This document shows, piece after piece, positions 16,458-24,203 of a DNA stretch of 57,137 nucleotides (the stretch's first letter is position 1; every line of letters begins with the position of its first letter). The stretch spans positions 1 through 57,137 of the forward strand of contig NZ_AZEU01000174.1 in assembly GCF_001435035.1 (NCBI RefSeq), written 5' to 3'. Made by a program: the position numbers and the translations under genes. Source of the stretch: Lacticaseibacillus manihotivorans DSM 13343 = JCM 12514 (GTDB lineage: Bacteria > Bacillota > Bacilli > Lactobacillales > Lactobacillaceae). The notes beneath the pieces were generated by a model. That model was not told the DNA's origin. It saw only the letters and a program-made list of their open reading frames with translations, and did no database searches.

Positions 16458-16485
16458 AAAAAAATTGAGCCGTCGCCGACTCAAC
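16458..16485 (-). terminator. Terminator of the LysM gene
   Basis: TTGAGTC-GGCGAC-GGCTCAA on the minus strand with one wobble pair, followed by TTTTTTT. Confidence 0.85.
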
Positions 16486-16490
16486 TGTGG

Positions 16491-17126
16491 TTACTGGTTC
16501 ACTTTCAAGGTTTGTCCGGCAGAAATACTTGCACCGCTGGACATGCCATTGAGTTGTAACAATTCGCTTAAGGTCATGCCGTGGTTGACCGCAATGCGAT
16601 ACAAGTTGTCCCCGGCTTTGACGGTGTAAGTGCCAGTGGCCGCGCTGCTGCTTGAACTCGAAGAAACACTTGAACTGCTGCTTGAAACGCTAGAACTGCT
16701 GCTTGAAACGCTAGAACTGGAAGCCGGCGTACTGCTGGATGACACACTAGACGAACTGGTACTTGATGATTTGCTAGACGTTGAGCTACTAGATTTCTTG
16801 GAACTTTCAGATTTTTGGCTCGACGAATGCGACTTGGCTTTTTTCGACGTCGACGTGACCGTGATTTTATCATTCGGATAATTGCTGGAATTTGCCGAAT
16901 TGTTCCGCAGCGCCTGCCACGTTACTGGAATGATGATCACTAATGCCAACGCCACCCATACCACGATTGCTAAAATGGAGCCGCCACGCTTTTTCTTGCG
17001 TGTCGCTACGCGTGATAAGTTGCCATCATCATCGCGATCATCTTCAAATTGCTTATTCCATGGTTTGGTTTGGTCGGAAGCGTCTTGTTGGACAGGTTCC
17101 TTTTTATTGGTGGTTTTCTTGCGCAA
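16491..17126 (-). CDS. LysM domain membrane-anchored cell-wall protein, YpbE-like
   Basis: The 211-residue protein has a charged cytoplasmic N-terminus, one membrane helix at about 52-72 (ILAIVVWVALALVIIIPV), a long serine-rich linker at about 90-160 and a C-terminal LysM domain (YTVKAGDNLYRIAVNHGMTL). LysM binds the glycan of peptidoglycan, so the linker probably spans the wall. The start is TTG, with GGGGGG six bases upstream. The linker DNA contains a 21 bp tandem repeat. The neighbours recQ and the YpbB-like gene reproduce the Bacillus ypbB-recS-ypbD-ypbE block, here lacking ypbD. Confidence 0.9.
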   Translation of the reverse strand: MRKKTTNKKEPVQQDASDQTKPWNKQFEDDRDDDGNLSRVATRKKKRGGSILAIVVWVALALVIIIPVTWQALRNNSANSSNYPNDKITVTSTSKKAKSHSSSQKSESSKKSSSSTSSKSSSTSSSSVSSSSTPASSSSVSSSSSSVSSSSSSVSSSSSSSAATGTYTVKAGDNLYRIAVNHGMTLSELLQLNGMSSGASISAGQTLKVNQ

Positions 17127-17182
17127 ACCGATCCCCCCTCACATACTGCAATTATTGTATCATAGAAACCCCCGAAAAGGTT

Positions 17183-18595
17183 TTAGACTTCATTAAATAA
17201 CCGGGCAAAATCCACCTGCCAGTCTGAGTCTGGCGCAACCCGCAAGGAACTTTTGGCTAAAGCCGCAATTTGTGGCCCTAAAAGTTCCCCACAGCATTGT
17301 TCGTGGTGCTCAGTAGTTGGGGCATCAAAGTAGCGCAACCACAAGGCACGTTTACACCCAGGATTGGTTAAATAAGTTGCCACTGCTTGGGCGCTGGTCA
17401 TTTTTTCATCCGCCCGCTGAGCGAGTAGCTGTTGCACTTGCGCTTGGGAAAAGCCTGATTGTACATAGGCTTGCAACAACGCAATTTGCGGATCGTCAAA
17501 GTCTGTGTAGGCATCCGGATGCGCATAAATGGTTTTGATCAGTTGTGGATCTGGTAAACTTTGGGCAAAATGGGCTTGGCGGCTTAAGTCCCCTGGTGCC
17601 AACAACACCACGCTAGCAGAATTTTCCCCATCCCGGCCAGCACGACCGATGCCTTGTGAATAAGCTTCCAAGGATTCTGGCGCGTAAGTGTACATCACTA
17701 AACGCACATCCGCTTTGTCGATCCCCATGCCAAAGGCACTGGTTGCGCAGATCACTTGCAACTCCCCGGCCATAAATCGCCGCTGGATCAATTCGCGCTG
17801 TTGACTGGGTAAACCGGCATGATAAAAATCTGCCGCCACGCCTTTTTGTTGTAAGGCTTTGGCCCAAGTTTCGGCTTGGGCTTTCGTATCAAAATACACG
17901 ATCGTGGCCGCATTCACTGCTTGAATCAACTCGATGCCGCTGACTTGTTTTTCTGCCGGGTTGGCCACTTGATTCACCCCGAGAAAAATATTGGGCCGAT
18001 CAACGCTGGCGATCACCATTTCAGGCGCCTGTAACTGTAGCTCGGAAACGATTGCGTCTTGAACGCGTTTAGGTGCCGTGGCCGTCAACGCCAAGCAACT
18101 GCGCGGATGCAGGCGCTTAATGGCTTCACCTAAGCGCAAATAAGCAGGCCGAAAATCTGGTCCCCATTGCGCAATACAATGGGCTTCATCGATCACAAAA
18201 CAATTGATCGATAAAGCTGCCAACGCATTTAATACATCTGGGCGCATCAACGTTTCCGGCGCCACAAATAAAAACTTCGCCTGATTTAAATGATGCAACA
18301 ACCACTGAAAGTCTGGCGGCGTCAAGCGACTCGATAACGTGACCACTTGTTTTTGTCCAGCATTTTGCAGGCGGGCAACCTGGTCGTCCATCAACGCCAA
18401 TAACGGTTCAACCACCACGCACAAACCATCCAACACCAAAGCGGGCAATTGATAACACAGCGTCTTGCCACTACCCGTCGGCAAAATACCTAAGGCGTCA
18501 CGCCCATCAAGGACGGCTTGGACTAATTCTTTTTGGCCTGGGCGAAAGCTAGTGAACCCAAAGTGTTGTTCAAGTAATGTTTCAAGCTTGTCCAT
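17183..18595 (-). CDS. recQ: RecQ/RecS family ATP-dependent DNA helicase
   Basis: The 470-residue superfamily 2 helicase contains PTGSGKT (Walker A), VIDEAHCIAQWGPDF (DEAH box and aromatic-rich loop), TATAP, and the motif VI run QGIGRAGRDG. A cysteine cluster CKRALWLRYF...EQCC is the RecQ zinc-binding site. There is no HRDC domain, so this is the short RecS-like form of Bacilli. The start MDKLETLLEQ follows AGGTGG. Its first codons overlap the end of the YpbB-like gene by 14 bp, implying coupled translation. Confidence 0.95.
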   Translation of the reverse strand: MDKLETLLEQHFGFTSFRPGQKELVQAVLDGRDALGILPTGSGKTLCYQLPALVLDGLCVVVEPLLALMDDQVARLQNAGQKQVVTLSSRLTPPDFQWLLHHLNQAKFLFVAPETLMRPDVLNALAALSINCFVIDEAHCIAQWGPDFRPAYLRLGEAIKRLHPRSCLALTATAPKRVQDAIVSELQLQAPEMVIASVDRPNIFLGVNQVANPAEKQVSGIELIQAVNAATIVYFDTKAQAETWAKALQQKGVAADFYHAGLPSQQRELIQRRFMAGELQVICATSAFGMGIDKADVRLVMYTYAPESLEAYSQGIGRAGRDGENSASVVLLAPGDLSRQAHFAQSLPDPQLIKTIYAHPDAYTDFDDPQIALLQAYVQSGFSQAQVQQLLAQRADEKMTSAQAVATYLTNPGCKRALWLRYFDAPTTEHHEQCCGELLGPQIAALAKSSLRVAPDSDWQVDFARLFNEV

Positions 18596-19532
18596 GTGGC
18601 CACCTACCTTGTAAACACAAAATTTGAAATAATCGAATCTGGAAAAAATCACTATCAGGAACTTGTTCCAGCAAAGGTTGATAATTTAAATGGGCATCTG
18701 CTTGATTCAACTGCGTCAGCATCGTGGCAGGATACAATCGCGCCAATGGCAGATCCGCACCAAAAATTGCCGCCGTCAACAAATGCTCATTGATCGTTGA
18801 TGGTTTCAAACGCAGGCGCTGGCTAACTTGTTCGCGCGTGGCCCCTTGTTGGATCATTTGTAACGCAGCGTATTGCGTTTTGGTGCCTAACGCTTTGCGC
18901 CCACCCCAAAGTGCCTGCCAACTTGACGCAAGGCCGGCGTCCAGTTGGGCGATCAATTGGGCTAAGGCTTGGATTTGGCTGATGTCATCAACTTGACCCG
19001 CCCCGACAAAATCATGGCCGATCATGGTACTCAGCAAAACTGTCGCCGATTCATCCCCAATGACTTCAAGCAAAGTTTTTAATTCTGAAATTGCAGTTTG
19101 GCGGTCAATATGTTGCCACCACTGGCGTAACTGTTGTTGAATCGCCCAATCTTGCGTTACCGGGCGATAACGTGCATTATGAAAGCTGGCTTCAGACAAC
19201 ATTTGTACCGCCAAGTGAAACTTCGGGCTGAACGTGTGCACCCCCATCCATGGCTGATAAGCGGTGGGCAAGTTTGCTGGTTGAGCCTTGGGGCCACCCA
19301 GTATCATACCCAAATCAGTTTTTTCAAGGTGATGCGCCGCTTGGAGTCGTGCGATCGCCGCTTGAAAATCTGGGCGTGACAGCGTAGGGTACAAGTGAAG
19401 CCATTGCAATTGCTGATGTTCAAGCGCCGCAAATAACACCGACAACGTTTTTTTACCCGTCAACAGCAGATATAAACTGGTTGCCCGGCGCGGCTGATCG
19501 TCAAAGAATTGCAAGAGAAAGTCATCTAACAC
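18582..19532 (-). CDS. YpbB-like protein with C-terminal helix-turn-helix
   Basis: The 316-residue protein occupies the place of Bacillus ypbB, upstream of recQ. Its C-terminal third contains a helix-turn-helix of the type fused to or adjacent to RecQ helicases (TREQVSQRLRLKPSTINEHL). The N-terminal two thirds have no catalytic motif that I recognise. I chose the GTG start because AAGGTGG lies seven bases upstream; a longer reading would run into the divergent ferredoxin gene. It probably works with RecQ in DNA repair, by context only. Confidence 0.8.
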   Translation of the reverse strand: MLDDFLLQFFDDQPRRATSLYLLLTGKKTLSVLFAALEHQQLQWLHLYPTLSRPDFQAAIARLQAAHHLEKTDLGMILGGPKAQPANLPTAYQPWMGVHTFSPKFHLAVQMLSEASFHNARYRPVTQDWAIQQQLRQWWQHIDRQTAISELKTLLEVIGDESATVLLSTMIGHDFVGAGQVDDISQIQALAQLIAQLDAGLASSWQALWGGRKALGTKTQYAALQMIQQGATREQVSQRLRLKPSTINEHLLTAAIFGADLPLARLYPATMLTQLNQADAHLNYQPLLEQVPDSDFFQIRLFQILCLQGRWPHGQA

Positions 19533-19556
19533 GTACTCACCACCTTGGAGGAAGAT

Positions 19557-19808
19557 ATGCATCCATTATACGCGCAGGTCGACCGCGACGCATGCATTGC
19601 GTGTGGTCTTTGCCAAATGCTCGCCCCAGAATTGTTTGATTATGATGCAAATGGGATCGCCAGCTATACGCCAGATCAAAACACCGGATCAATTTCTTTG
19701 ACGCCAGCGCAAGCAATTTTATTTAAAAAAGCCTTCAGTCGCTGCCCCACTGGTGCCATTCAACATTCCGATCAGCCGTTTGAACCCAAAGAAAAACCAC
19801 GCCGATAA
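19557..19808 (+). CDS. Ferredoxin, single [4Fe-4S] type
   Basis: The 83-residue protein has CIACGLCQMLAPELFDYD at about residues 13-30 and a fourth cysteine in RCPTGAIQ, the Cx2Cx2C...CP pattern of the Bacillus-type single-cluster ferredoxin. It carries electrons in the cytoplasm; the partner is unknown. The start MHPLYAQV follows GGAGG by five bases. It is divergent from the YpbB-like gene, with only 24 bp between start codons. Confidence 0.93.
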   Translation: MHPLYAQVDRDACIACGLCQMLAPELFDYDANGIASYTPDQNTGSISLTPAQAILFKKAFSRCPTGAIQHSDQPFEPKEKPRR

Positions 19809-19826
19809 TTTTTCAGCGTGGTTTTT
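19793..19826 (+). terminator. Terminator between ferredoxin and ribU
   Basis: AAACCACGC and GCGTGGTTT form a 9 bp stem around the ferredoxin stop codon, followed by TTTG. Confidence 0.75.
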
Positions 19827-19830
19827 TGAT

Positions 19831-20427
19831 TTAGTGCATCTGTTGCATGCGTTGGGCTTGAATCGCTTGTTGCTTATCTAGCCATGGCATCAAAGCTTTG
19901 GCCAAAGCGAAGAATACGACCGAAACCACAACGCCTTTGATCAAGTTGAACGGCACGACGCCGATCAACACGTATTTCGTGGTGGACATCCCTAATTGGA
20001 AATTCATCACGGCTAAGTACATCGGCATAATGGCCACGAGATTTAAAATACTCATGATTACCGTCAATGAAATCGTGCCACCAGCCAAGCCGGCAATTTG
20101 ACGGCCCAGTGAGTTCTTTGATTTCATCAACATCACCACCGGATACATGAAGCCGACACTGGCAATGAAGCTAGCCAAATCGCCGACTAAGTTGACGATC
20201 CCAGCGCCAGTCATCAAAAAGTGAAGCAGCGAACGCACAAACGCAACGGCGATTCCGCCCACCGGCCCATATAACAGCCCGCCGAGCAATACTGTGAGAT
20301 CTGATAAGTCAAGTTTCAAAAATGGAAACATCGGCAAAATCGAAAACTCAAGAAACATTTGCAAAATAAAACCCACAGCAGACAACAATGCGATCCCGAC
20401 TAAACGGTGCACCTTAGAACCAGACAT
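19831..20427 (-). CDS. ribU: Riboflavin transporter RibU, substrate-binding subunit of an ECF transporter
   Basis: RibU is the membrane S-component that captures riboflavin and docks on the shared EcfA/A'/T module, which is not in this window. The 198-residue protein has six predicted helices and the diagnostic segments FLEFSILPMFPFLKLDLSD and GGLLYGPVGGIAVAFVRSLLHF. The specificity is supported independently by the FMN riboswitch directly upstream. The start MSGSKVHR follows GGAGG by eight bases. With no rib synthesis genes here, uptake is the visible riboflavin source. Confidence 0.96.
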   Translation of the reverse strand: MSGSKVHRLVGIALLSAVGFILQMFLEFSILPMFPFLKLDLSDLTVLLGGLLYGPVGGIAVAFVRSLLHFLMTGAGIVNLVGDLASFIASVGFMYPVVMLMKSKNSLGRQIAGLAGGTISLTVIMSILNLVAIMPMYLAVMNFQLGMSTTKYVLIGVVPFNLIKGVVVSVVFFALAKALMPWLDKQQAIQAQRMQQMH

Positions 20428-20462
20428 AGAACATTCCTCCATGTTGGTCGCTTCAGAAGAGC

Positions 20463-20498
20463 CTAAAAAGGCCTGTTTACCCAAGGGCAAACAGGCCT
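20463..20498 (-). terminator. Riboswitch-associated intrinsic terminator
   Basis: AAGGCCTGTTT-GCCCTTGGGT-AAACAGGCCTT on the minus strand followed by TTTTT, between the FMN aptamer and the ribU SD. This is the expected expression platform of a transcriptional off-switch. Confidence 0.88.
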
Positions 20499-20525
20499 TA
20501 TTTGAATGTTAGGATTCAATAAGCC

Positions 20526-20647
20526 CCATCTTCTTTTATCTAGACTTTAACTATCGGTCAAGGAATCACACCTTACTCAACCGCACACAAGGTACGGGTC
20601 GCGGACTTTTACCGCCGGTCGGGAATTTCACCCTGCCCCTGAAGACG
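20526..20647 (-). promoter_or_regulatory. FMN riboswitch (RFN element) controlling ribU
   Basis: On the minus strand the conserved core AGGGGCAGGGTGAAATTCCC is followed by GACCGGCGGTAAAAGTCCGC, GACCC, GGTGTGATTCCTTGACCGA and GTTAAAGTCTAGAT. The ends GTCTTC and GAAGAT can close helix P1. When FMN binds, the downstream terminator should form and shut off ribU. Confidence 0.96.
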
Positions 20648-20672
20648 AACCAGTTTATTTAATTACAAGCGT

Positions 20673-20702
20673 ATTGTAACCTCTTACAGATTCACTTGTC
20701 AA
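20673..20702 (-). promoter_or_regulatory. ribU promoter
   Basis: On the minus strand consensus TTGACA and TACAAT are 18 bases apart, immediately upstream of the FMN aptamer. Confidence 0.85.
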
Positions 20703-20774
20703 CAGTAAGTTAGAAAAATAGCTGATTGCGGCTATCTGGTCTCATGATCAACGTCAACCACAAACGCTAAACAC

Positions 20775-20811
20775 GAAAAAGGCCAAGACCGAAAATCGTC
20801 TTGACCAATTG
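20775..20811 (-). terminator. Terminator of the ribT/scpA/scpB/rluB operon
   Basis: GGTCAAGAC-GATTTTC-GGTCTTGGCC on the minus strand followed by TTTTT. Confidence 0.9.
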
Positions 20812-20812
20812 T

Positions 20813-21556
20813 TTAACGCAAATCTTCGCCTTTGGCTAATTTCCGCAACGCATCAACTTCGCGTGGCTTCAATGGCCGATAGTCGCCTGGTTGCAACCCG
20901 TCTAACGTCAACGGTCCGTATTGTGGTCGAGATAGCTTGATCACAGGGAAACCAACAGCCTTTAACATGTTTTTGACTTGGTGGTTAACGCCTTGGTGAA
21001 TGGTCAATTCCACGATCGCCGTTTTCTTGGCTTTATCAGATGAAATAATATTGAAGCGTGCTGGCGCTAACTTCTTGCCGTCGATCTTCATGCCTTTACG
21101 CAAAGGATCCAAGGCCAAACGCGTTGGGATGCCTTGCACTTTGGCAATGTAATGCTTTTCGATTTTAAACTTCGGATGCATCAACTGGTTGGCGAATTCA
21201 CCATCATTAGTCATGATCAACAACCCGCTGGTATCATAATCCAACCGACCGACAGGATATAAGCGTTCTGGCACTTCTTCGAAATAATCAGTGACGACTT
21301 TGCGCTTTTTATCATCAGTCACCGCGGTGATCACCCCACGCGGCTTATAAAATAAGTAATGCCGGGAAATCGGCTTGGTCAATGGCACGCCATCGACTAA
21401 GACTTCATCACGCGAGGTGACTTTCACACCCATTTCCGTAACCACTTGGCCGTTGACTTCAACGTGTCCGGTGGCGATCAACTCTTCTGCATGCCGGCGT
21501 GAGGCCACCCCAGCATTGGCGATCGCTTTTTGTAAGCGAACCAGTTCTTCATTCAT
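20813..21556 (-). CDS. rluB: Ribosomal large subunit pseudouridine synthase RluB-type
   Basis: The enzyme isomerises a specific uridine of 23S rRNA. It has an N-terminal S4 RNA-binding domain (LQKAIANAGVASRRHAEELI) and the RsuA-family catalytic motif GRLDYDTSGLLIMTNDG, whose aspartate is the nucleophile. KPRGVITAVTDD and NHQVKNMLKAVG are also typical. It overlaps the end of scpB by 8 bp and is the last gene of the segregation cluster, as in Bacillus. The exact target uridine is inferred from family membership. Confidence 0.94.
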   Translation of the reverse strand: MNEELVRLQKAIANAGVASRRHAEELIATGHVEVNGQVVTEMGVKVTSRDEVLVDGVPLTKPISRHYLFYKPRGVITAVTDDKKRKVVTDYFEEVPERLYPVGRLDYDTSGLLIMTNDGEFANQLMHPKFKIEKHYIAKVQGIPTRLALDPLRKGMKIDGKKLAPARFNIISSDKAKKTAIVELTIHQGVNHQVKNMLKAVGFPVIKLSRPQYGPLTLDGLQPGDYRPLKPREVDALRKLAKGEDLR

Positions 21557-22115
21557 TGGTTTCTCCTTCTAAAGCCGAATTGAAATCAAACAAATCGATT
21601 TCACTGGCGGCTTGGTGTTCTTCCAGCGGTGGCAGATCTTTCAAGGTTTTTAAGCCAAAATAATCTAAAAATAACGGCGTGGTCGCATATAAAATCGGCC
21701 GACCGGGGGCTTCTTTTCGGCCAGCTTCTTTGACCAACTGGCGACTAGCCAAAGTGGTCAAGGCGCCACTGGACTGTACGCCGCGCACTTCATCGATTTC
21801 GATGCGGGTGATCGGTTGTTGATACGCAATGATCGCCAACACTTCAAGGGCAGCTTGTGATAACCCTTGCGCAGGTGGCCCGGCAAAATACTTCCGCAAC
21901 GCGTCAGCAAATTCTGGCTTGGTCAATAAGTAATAGCGATCTGCGCTTTGGCGCACGAACAACCCGGCATTGGCGTCTTCAGCCAAAGCCTTTTGGTAAG
22001 CTTCCAGTTGTTGGCGCATGGCGGCGGTACTGATGCCTAAGATCCCAGCAAAATCTTGCAGTTCGACACCAGCTGTCCCTGCCGTATATAAAACTGCTTC
22101 AATGACGCCTTGCAT
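21549..22115 (-). CDS. scpB: Segregation and condensation protein B
   Basis: ScpB forms the kleisin-associated part of the SMC condensin complex that organises the chromosome. The 188-residue protein has two winged-helix domains; conserved stretches are QAALEVLAIIAYQQPITRIEIDEVRGV and GRKEAPGRPILYATT. The start ATG shares one base with the scpA stop (TGATG) and has AGGAGG seven bases upstream, so translation is coupled. Both partners lie side by side, fixing stoichiometry. Confidence 0.97.
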   Translation of the reverse strand: MQGVIEAVLYTAGTAGVELQDFAGILGISTAAMRQQLEAYQKALAEDANAGLFVRQSADRYYLLTKPEFADALRKYFAGPPAQGLSQAALEVLAIIAYQQPITRIEIDEVRGVQSSGALTTLASRQLVKEAGRKEAPGRPILYATTPLFLDYFGLKTLKDLPPLEEHQAASEIDLFDFNSALEGETNE

Positions 22116-22837
22116 CAAGCCGCCTCCTTCAACGTTACGGTGATCGGCGCAAAGGGCTCAGCTTGCGCACAATCCACTTGATTATTTTTCATCAATTCCA
22201 AAATCGCCAAAAACGTGGTCACCACCCCATCGACAGAATGCTCTGCCAACAAGTCTTCAAATAAACATTGATGGCTTTGACTCAATTGTTTCATGACTGC
22301 CCCAATGCGTTCCGTCAACGAAATGGGCTCTGCTTCAATATGCGCGATGGTTTTTGCCGTGGCGAGCTGATTGGCCACCACTGCGCTCATCGCTTGCACC
22401 AAGTCGCGCAACTTCACCGCGCCAGGTGCCATCGGGACGGCTAAATCGCTATCCGGCAAGGTCGGGTCTTTGGCAAACGACTGCGCCCGCTGAACTTCTC
22501 GCGTTTGTAGTTGTTTGGCGGCAGCCTGATACATTTGATAGGTCAGCAGTTGATTGACCAAATCAGATCGCGGATCGACATATTCTTCGTCATCCACATC
22601 GACTTCAGGCTGTGGCAAAAGCAGTTGACTTTTTAATGCCATCAAACTTGCAGCCATGACAAAATAATCACCAGCCACATCTAGGCTTAATTCTTGCATT
22701 TGGTGCAAGTAGTCAAGGTATTGGCTAGTGATTTCAGCGATCGGAATGTCATAAATATCGACTTCATTGGTGCGGATCAAATGCCACAACAGATCCAGCG
22801 GCCCAGAAAAGTCATCTAGCACTAAGGTCAGTGCCAT
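22115..22837 (-). CDS. scpA: Segregation and condensation protein A (kleisin)
   Basis: ScpA is the kleisin that bridges the SMC heads. The N-terminal FSGPLDLLWHLIRTNEVDIYDIPIAEIT motif is diagnostic. A central acidic linker DVDDEEYVDPRSD separates it from the C-terminal winged helix. At 240 residues it is normal. Its start overlaps the end of ribT by 26 bp, and its stop overlaps scpB, so the three genes are translationally chained. Confidence 0.97.
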   Translation of the reverse strand: MALTLVLDDFSGPLDLLWHLIRTNEVDIYDIPIAEITSQYLDYLHQMQELSLDVAGDYFVMAASLMALKSQLLLPQPEVDVDDEEYVDPRSDLVNQLLTYQMYQAAAKQLQTREVQRAQSFAKDPTLPDSDLAVPMAPGAVKLRDLVQAMSAVVANQLATAKTIAHIEAEPISLTERIGAVMKQLSQSHQCLFEDLLAEHSVDGVVTTFLAILELMKNNQVDCAQAEPFAPITVTLKEAA

Positions 22838-23204
22838 CTTGTTCCTCTTTTCTAAACGTGTTGAACTTGGCCACTAAGCTGGCGGTTTCCATGGATCCCA
22901 TCAATTTCTTATCAGGATACAAGGCCACCAAATCACTTAGCGCCGCAAATTGGGTTTTTTCGTCGCGCACTGCCGGAGATAATGACAAATGGCGCAACAT
23001 CACAAAATCGTTGGCGGATTCCACGCCGACGACCCCTTCAAAGTCCGCATCACGATCTTGACGGTATAAATATAAGACGTGCGTCGGGTCTTCTGTATAG
23101 AGTTTTAACTCCGTTTGCAGATGATTGATGTCTTTAAGATCGGGAATGAACGATAAAAAGCCCATCGCGATCTTGGCATAATCTTGCTTAAATTTCGTCA
23201 GCAT
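22812..23204 (-). CDS. ribT: RibT-like GNAT family protein
   Basis: The 130-residue protein matches RibT of Bacillus: KIAMGFLSFIPDLKDINHLQ, followed by VVGVESANDFVMLRHLSLSPAVRDEKTQFAALSDLV, an acetyltransferase-like core. RibT is named from its place in the Bacillus rib operon, but its reaction is unproven. Here the ribDEAH genes are absent and ribT heads the scp cluster, an arrangement common in Lactobacillaceae. The second of two adjacent ATGs has better spacing from GGAGG. Confidence 0.85.
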   Translation of the reverse strand: MLTKFKQDYAKIAMGFLSFIPDLKDINHLQTELKLYTEDPTHVLYLYRQDRDADFEGVVGVESANDFVMLRHLSLSPAVRDEKTQFAALSDLVALYPDKKLMGSMETASLVAKFNTFRKEEQDGTDLSAR

Positions 23205-23236
23205 CATAGCCTCCAGATTAATGACTCTCAGAAGCT

Positions 23237-23265
23237 ACTGTACCATATCCGCAAATTAAGGACAA
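23237..23265 (-). promoter_or_regulatory. Promoter of the ribT/scpA/scpB/rluB operon
   Basis: On the minus strand TTGTCC and TACAGT are 17 bases apart, about 35 bp before the ribT start. Confidence 0.6.
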
Positions 23266-23312
23266 ATTTACGTTTAGGTTACAATTCGCCTGATCACCTA
23301 AAAAATGGCCCC

Positions 23313-24194
23313 TCACCCGCGCGGATGGGCTTTGTGATACACGGCAACTAAATGGGAATTATCCAAATGGGTATAAATTTGCGTCGTGGAAATATCACTA
23401 TGCCCCAGTAACTCTTGCACCACCCGCAAATCAGCTCCATTGGCTAATAAGTTCGTCGCAAAACTATGGCGTAAGGTATGCGGGGTGACATTTTTTTCAA
23501 TGCCCAATGCATCGATGTAAGCTTTGAGATTTTTCCAAATGCCTTGACGGGTGAGTTGATGTCCATGGAAATTGACAAACACCACCGCTGGTTGGTCTTG
23601 TTTGATCATGCGCGGGCGGGCAGTATTCAGATATTCTTGCACCCATTCCACGGCTTGCGGACTGATCGGCACAATGCGCTCTTTGTCGCCTTTCCCAGTG
23701 ACTTGCAACAAGTTCAAGGTCAAGTGCAATTGTTCCAAGCGCAAGTTGACCACTTCAGACACCCGCAACCCGGTGGCATACATCAATTCAAAAATCGCGC
23801 GGTCCCTCAGCCCCAATGGCTTGGTGACATTAGGTGCCGCCATCAAACGGTCGATTTCATTTCCAGATAGGGTTGCCGGCAAATGTTGCGCGGGTTTTGG
23901 TGATGCCACTAAGGTCATCGGATCTTGGTCGATCACTGATTCGCGCAACAAGTAGCGGTAAAACTTGCGCATCGCCGAAATCATGCGACTCATGGAACTG
24001 GCCGCTTTGTTTGTTGTTTGCACCCGCAAAAATTCTTGCACCACCGCCAACTCAACGGGAAATTCAGCTAATTGCTGAGACTCAAGCCAAGCGGCAAACT
24101 CACGTAAGTCTTGTTGATAACTGGTTTGCGTGGTTTTGGCCAGTCCGCGCTCGACATCTAAATAATGGACAAAATCAGCAATTAATTGCTCCAT
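23313..24194 (-). CDS. xerD: Tyrosine recombinase XerD
   Basis: XerD resolves chromosome dimers at dif, together with a XerC/CodV-type partner or alone in XerS systems. The 293-residue protein has a SAM-like N-terminal domain and the catalytic residues Arg in ATGLRVSEVV, His-x-x-Arg in TPHTLRHSFATNLL, His in LLGHSDISTTQ and the nucleophile Tyr in QIYTHL. No dif-like site was recognised here. It lies 9 bp after cvfB. Confidence 0.95.
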   Translation of the reverse strand: MEQLIADFVHYLDVERGLAKTTQTSYQQDLREFAAWLESQQLAEFPVELAVVQEFLRVQTTNKAASSMSRMISAMRKFYRYLLRESVIDQDPMTLVASPKPAQHLPATLSGNEIDRLMAAPNVTKPLGLRDRAIFELMYATGLRVSEVVNLRLEQLHLTLNLLQVTGKGDKERIVPISPQAVEWVQEYLNTARPRMIKQDQPAVVFVNFHGHQLTRQGIWKNLKAYIDALGIEKNVTPHTLRHSFATNLLANGADLRVVQELLGHSDISTTQIYTHLDNSHLVAVYHKAHPRG

Positions 24195-24203
24195 TTTTGA
24201 CCT

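Noticed and set aside
23300-23335. A terminator for xerD
   Set aside because: Only a 5 bp stem overlapping the stop codon is readable before the T tract; too weak to list as a feature.
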